A stretch of 64,000 nt of DNA, taken from positions 1-64,000 of the forward strand of contig JAQWLJ010000032.1 in NCBI GenBank assembly GCA_029247365.1, read 5' to 3'. The notes beneath the pieces are model-generated. The model was given only the letters and a program-made list of their open reading frames with translations. It searched no databases and was not told the origin of the DNA. Both the position numbers and the translations under genes were made by a program. Below, piece after piece: positions 61,354 to 64,000 of the stretch. Each line of letters starts with the position of its first letter. The stretch's first letter is position 1. The stretch comes from Acidimicrobiales bacterium. GTDB lineage: Bacteria; Actinomycetota; Acidimicrobiia; Acidimicrobiales; Aldehydirespiratoraceae.

Positions 61354-62319
61354 CTATGTGGGTTCAGAGATGTTGGCGATCGGAAAGATACGGCGCCAAG
61401 CCTTGAGTTGGTACAACTCGCAGCTATCGGCATTGGGATCATCCACTGCGCCGTTCAGTATTGGTTTGATTGGAGCGTCCGGCCGGGCGTAGGAAAACAG
61501 CGGAATCGAGTAGCGGTCGGTTCCTGATCGGTTGATCACGCGGTGTGGAGTCGAGGAGAACTCTCCGTTGCTCCAGATCTGCATCATGTTGCCTAGGTTG
61601 ACGACGTACGTACCAGGTATTGGCGGTGCCTCGACCCATTCGCCACTCTTGCTCTCGATCTCCAGCCCGCCGTTCTCGTCTTGCCACAGAATGGTGAAGG
61701 AGCCCTCGTCGGAGTGGGGCACGACCCCAATATCGCTCACCGCAGTCGGATTGTCTTGAGGCGGGTAGTGATTGACCTTGAGCAGCTGAGTCACCGGATT
61801 GAGCAGGTTGGGGAGAAAGTCCGCTTCTTGGCCGAGCGCAAGCGAGAAGGCACGCGCCAATACATCGGCCAAGACATTGGCCGCTTCGTGGTATGCCTCC
61901 ATGGCGTTTCGCAACGCCTCGCCGTTCTCGGGCCAGACGTTGGGGCCATCAAGTCTGTTCTGGGGGTTGAGCGGGCGATCGGGACCCATCCAATACCCCT
62001 CTTGATTGCTCTGAGCAGCGTTGTCTTCGCCTTCGTACGAGCGGTAGCGCAATGGCAGGTAGCCTCGCATCCGTTCGTCCACCTGAACGGCCTTCTTCTC
62101 GTCCATCGGGCGGGCAAAGAACTCACGAGAGGCCGCAAGCACGTTGTCGATCAAGCCTCGGTCGACGCCGTGGTTTTTGATGTACAAGAAGCCGACATCG
62201 CGGCAAGCGGCGCGAAGGGCATCGATCGTTGCCGGATCAGCGTTGCCTGTTGCGAGCTCGCAGAGGTCAATTACCGGTATCTCGGTGAAGTCGAGTCGGC
62301 GTGAGAGTGGAATGGCCAC
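61354..62319 (-). CDS. Isopenicillin-N-synthase-family Fe(II)-dependent oxygenase
   Basis: Non-haem iron oxygenase of the 2OG/IPNS/DAO family, 321 residues. IPVIDLCEL and RDVGFLYIKNHGV are the conserved N-terminal DIOX_N motifs. The iron ligands are His202, Asp204 (VPHSDEGSFTIL) and His259 (SSTPHRVIN); Arg269-x-Ser271 in DRYSIPLF is the 2-oxoglutarate carboxylate pair. GTG 62319 follows GAGGAGG by 8 nt. Plant relatives oxidise hormones, amino acids and alkaloids. Its partnership with a SABATH-type enzyme is noteworthy. Confidence 0.9.
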   Translation of the reverse strand: MAIPLSRRLDFTEIPVIDLCELATGNADPATIDALRAACRDVGFLYIKNHGVDRGLIDNVLAASREFFARPMDEKKAVQVDERMRGYLPLRYRSYEGEDNAAQSNQEGYWMGPDRPLNPQNRLDGPNVWPENGEALRNAMEAYHEAANVLADVLARAFSLALGQEADFLPNLLNPVTQLLKVNHYPPQDNPTAVSDIGVVPHSDEGSFTILWQDENGGLEIESKSGEWVEAPPIPGTYVVNLGNMMQIWSNGEFSSTPHRVINRSGTDRYSIPLFSYARPDAPIKPILNGAVDDPNADSCELYQLKAWRRIFPIANISEPT

Positions 62320-62351
62320 GGCCGTTTCCTCCTCGTGGGTTTCTGTTCGTT

Positions 62352-63335
62352 TCAGGTGCGGTCTGCAGAGCGCTGGCGTTCGCGCATCGCTGCGTGAGCT
62401 TCCGGTGTGCCGTCGTGATAGGTGCCGAGCAGCTGGTCGATGGGCGTGAGTGTGTTGCCGTAGTTACAGTCGAAGTACCGGTGATGCAGTTGGTGGAAGT
62501 AGTCGCCTGACAGAAACGACGGGCGCCTCCGCTCGACATCACCGAGCCACACGCGTTCGAATCCGGCGTGGGTGAGGGCGGGCGACAGCAGGTTCAAGAA
62601 CAGCAGAGTAAGAACCAGGACCGGATGGCCGGGAACGAACCACAGCAGCATCGGCGAGCTCATGTACACGACGTGCTCGAGCGGGTGCATCGAGATCCCC
62701 GACCAGGGACCAGGGTTTGAGTTGCGGTGATGCACCGCGTGGGCCCAGTCGTAGAGCTTGCCGACATGAAGAAGCCGATGCGTCAGAGAGAAATGGAGGT
62801 TCCCCCAGAGGAACACGATCGCCGTGAGGACGATCAGGTACAACCAGTTCCCGGCGAAGTCGTGGTAGGGGCTGTGGCCGTTGGCGAACATCCACCAGCC
62901 AACCGCCTCGAACGCTGTCGACATCGTGACGCCGCTCACGAACGTCCACATCACGTTGTCCCACAGCTGGTTGCTGAACGTGAATCGCGCGCTCTCTCCC
63001 GGCCACCGCTCATTGAACTTGGTGACGAGCCCCTGCCCGCGACGGCAATACAGCCACCAATGCAGACCCCCAGCCAAGATCGTGATGAGGGCGGCATTGC
63101 GCAGCCAGATGAAGGCGACCCAACCTGGCTCAAAGCTCTCCATTGATGACAGTTCAGGGGTTGCGTATCTCCAGCACAACCACGCCGCCCCGAGCCACGT
63201 CGCACCGCCGGGCCAGAACTGCTTCCACCCAAAGAACCACAGCACGCCCAACGGCTGGGGCGGCCAGACGAAGATCGGGGCGGCGGGAATCGGTACAGCC
63301 GGTTCCCACTGCTGCGACTGTTTGGTTGATTCCAC
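62352..63335 (-). CDS. Fatty acid hydroxylase / sterol desaturase superfamily membrane enzyme
   Basis: Membrane diiron oxygenase, about 327 residues. Histidine-rich motifs are HFSLTHRLLH, HAVHHRNSN, MHPLEHVVY and DYFHQLHHRYFDCNYG, in the order expected for the family. Four to five hydrophobic helices lie between about residues 25 and 235. Start is uncertain: GTG 63335 is preferred because a TTGACC...CAGGAT promoter lies at 63399-63371, inside the longer TTG-start frame (63389). It is the first gene of the operon and faces the LysR regulator. It hydroxylates or desaturates a lipid-like or isoprenoid substrate; identity unknown. Confidence 0.87.
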   Translation of the reverse strand: MESTKQSQQWEPAVPIPAAPIFVWPPQPLGVLWFFGWKQFWPGGATWLGAAWLCWRYATPELSSMESFEPGWVAFIWLRNAALITILAGGLHWWLYCRRGQGLVTKFNERWPGESARFTFSNQLWDNVMWTFVSGVTMSTAFEAVGWWMFANGHSPYHDFAGNWLYLIVLTAIVFLWGNLHFSLTHRLLHVGKLYDWAHAVHHRNSNPGPWSGISMHPLEHVVYMSSPMLLWFVPGHPVLVLTLLFLNLLSPALTHAGFERVWLGDVERRRPSFLSGDYFHQLHHRYFDCNYGNTLTPIDQLLGTYHDGTPEAHAAMRERQRSADRT

Positions 63336-63393
63336 GGTTTCGGACGGTCTCTCCGTTTGTCGGTAGCCGCATCCTGCGGTCCACCCCAAGTTC

Positions 63394-63436
63394 GGTCAAG
63401 TGACAAACGTCGGGTCCGCTTGCTAAGTTTTGTCAC
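63394..63436. promoter_or_regulatory. LysR-type operator and promoter of the oxygenase-methyltransferase operon
   Basis: GTGACAAA (63400-63407) and TTTGTCAC (63429-63436) are perfect 8-bp inverted arms, 21 nt apart, between the divergent LysR gene and the operon. The minus-strand TTGACC -35 (63399-63394) abuts the left arm, with a CAGGAT -10 seventeen bases on. LysR proteins commonly bind such interrupted dyads next to the -35. Binding is inferred. Confidence 0.6.
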
Positions 63437-63465
63437 CTATCGATGGCGGTGAAGCGGAGAGCACC

Positions 63466-64000
63466 TTGAAGTTCGACATCGATTCCCTCCGGACCCTTCA
63501 AACCGTCGTCGACACCGGCAGCGTGCAGTCCGCCGCCGACCAACTCTGCATTTCTCGATCAGCGGTCTCGTGGAAACTGAAACGGCTACAAGAACGAACC
63601 GGCTGCAAGCTCCTTGAAAAGGAGGGCCGCCGACTCTGCCTTACCGACGACGGCGAAGAGCTCCTCACCTACGGTCGCCAGATCATCGATATTCATGATG
63701 CAGCCGTCCAACGGTTTCGGCCCGTCGGCTCGTCCGAGGTTGTGCGGATCGGAGCCACTGAAGGAGCCGGGTCTGTTGCCATCCTCGACACGGTCGCACC
63801 CTGGTTCCGCCTAGAGCAGCCTGAGGTTGAGCTAACGATCAGAGTCGAACAGCCCGCCACCGTCGACGAGTGGCTCGCCGATGGACACATCGATTTGGCG
63901 GTGACTCTCGCACTGGATGAAGACGTGTCACCTGACGACGTCGTTCTCTTCAGCGAAGGCCTTGTCTGGGCCCACAGCCACGCACTCGACATCGCGGCGC
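63466..64000 (+). CDS. LysR-family transcriptional regulator (partial, C-terminus outside window)
   Basis: LysR regulator, about 178 residues visible of about 300. TTG 63466 follows GGAGA by 5 nt. The N-terminal winged helix-turn-helix reads DSLRTLQTVVDTGSVQSAADQL, then ISRSAVSWKLKRLQ and LLEKEGRRLCLTDDGEELL. The beginning of the type 2 periplasmic-binding-protein-like effector domain (VVRIGATEGAGSVAIL and HIDLAVTLALDEDVSP) follows. It diverges from the five-gene oxygenase-methyltransferase operon and is its likely regulator; the effector is unknown. Confidence 0.9.
   Translation, partial: MKFDIDSLRTLQTVVDTGSVQSAADQLCISRSAVSWKLKRLQERTGCKLLEKEGRRLCLTDDGEELLTYGRQIIDIHDAAVQRFRPVGSSEVVRIGATEGAGSVAILDTVAPWFRLEQPEVELTIRVEQPATVDEWLADGHIDLAVTLALDEDVSPDDVVLFSEGLVWAHSHALDIAA

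Overview
The window reads as a chromosomal stretch of a high-GC actinobacterium, most likely an environmental Acidimicrobiia (Ilumatobacter-like) lineage. This is inferred from protein content only: three luciferase-like (F420-type) oxidoreductases, a single-chain acyl-CoA carboxylase, a poly-Thr lipoprotein, many amidohydrolases, and widespread start codons placed 6-8 nt behind a TANNNT -10 box. I see no rRNA, tRNA, CRISPR, insertion sequence or phage gene. Genes are tightly packed, often with ATGA, GTGA or TGATG overlaps, and most ABC and biosynthetic genes form long co-directional operons.

Layout. 1-9.1 kb (minus): a peptide/nickel-type (Opp/Dpp) ABC transport operon. It has permease B, a permease C fused to ATPase D, ATPase F, two luciferase-like monooxygenases, a second ATPase D/F pair and a lipoprotein solute-binding protein cut by the left edge. 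It starts with a 36-codon amidohydrolase remnant. 9.1-11.4 kb: a third luciferase-like oxidoreductase and an M19 dipeptidase, divergent from a haloalkane dehalogenase. 12.3-19.2 kb (minus): a two-gene ABC exporter, a D-aminoacylase-type amidohydrolase and a Baeyer-Villiger monooxygenase, divergent from a cytochrome P450. 20.8-30.8 kb: MFS exporter, endonuclease III, the acyl-CoA carboxylase, TesB, and an esterase-MerR-CopA metal block with a textbook MerR-type promoter.

30.9-40.5 kb: scattered catabolic enzymes, including amidohydrolases, a phytanoyl-CoA dioxygenase-like enzyme, thiolase, rhomboid protease, hydrolase, ketopantoate reductase family, an unknown possibly diiron protein and a GNAT enzyme. 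40.6-48.3 kb holds the most coherent system. A six-gene minus operon (class II amidotransferase, GXGXG protein, FMN glutamate-synthase-like protein, Rieske oxygenase, RidA-like protein, phosphotriesterase-like hydrolase) diverges from a GlnT/GmaS-type ligase and an XRE-cupin regulator, across a promoter with nested inverted repeats. It resembles N-methylglutamate synthase modules joined to a Rieske oxygenase, and a flavin monooxygenase follows.

50-57.4 kb is a looser region: an SLH-domain hydrolase, a poly-Thr lipoprotein, tadA, two visibly frameshifted genes nearby, a cupin-DUF4326 fusion, a P1 peptidase and a PRMT-like methyltransferase. 57.4-64 kb is a five-gene minus operon (fatty-acid-hydroxylase-like diiron enzyme, 2-oxoglutarate/IPNS-like oxygenase, SABATH-type carboxyl methyltransferase, aminotransferase, gamma-glutamyltransferase-like enzyme) with a divergent LysR regulator cut by the right edge. 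It looks like an uncharacterised small-molecule pathway.
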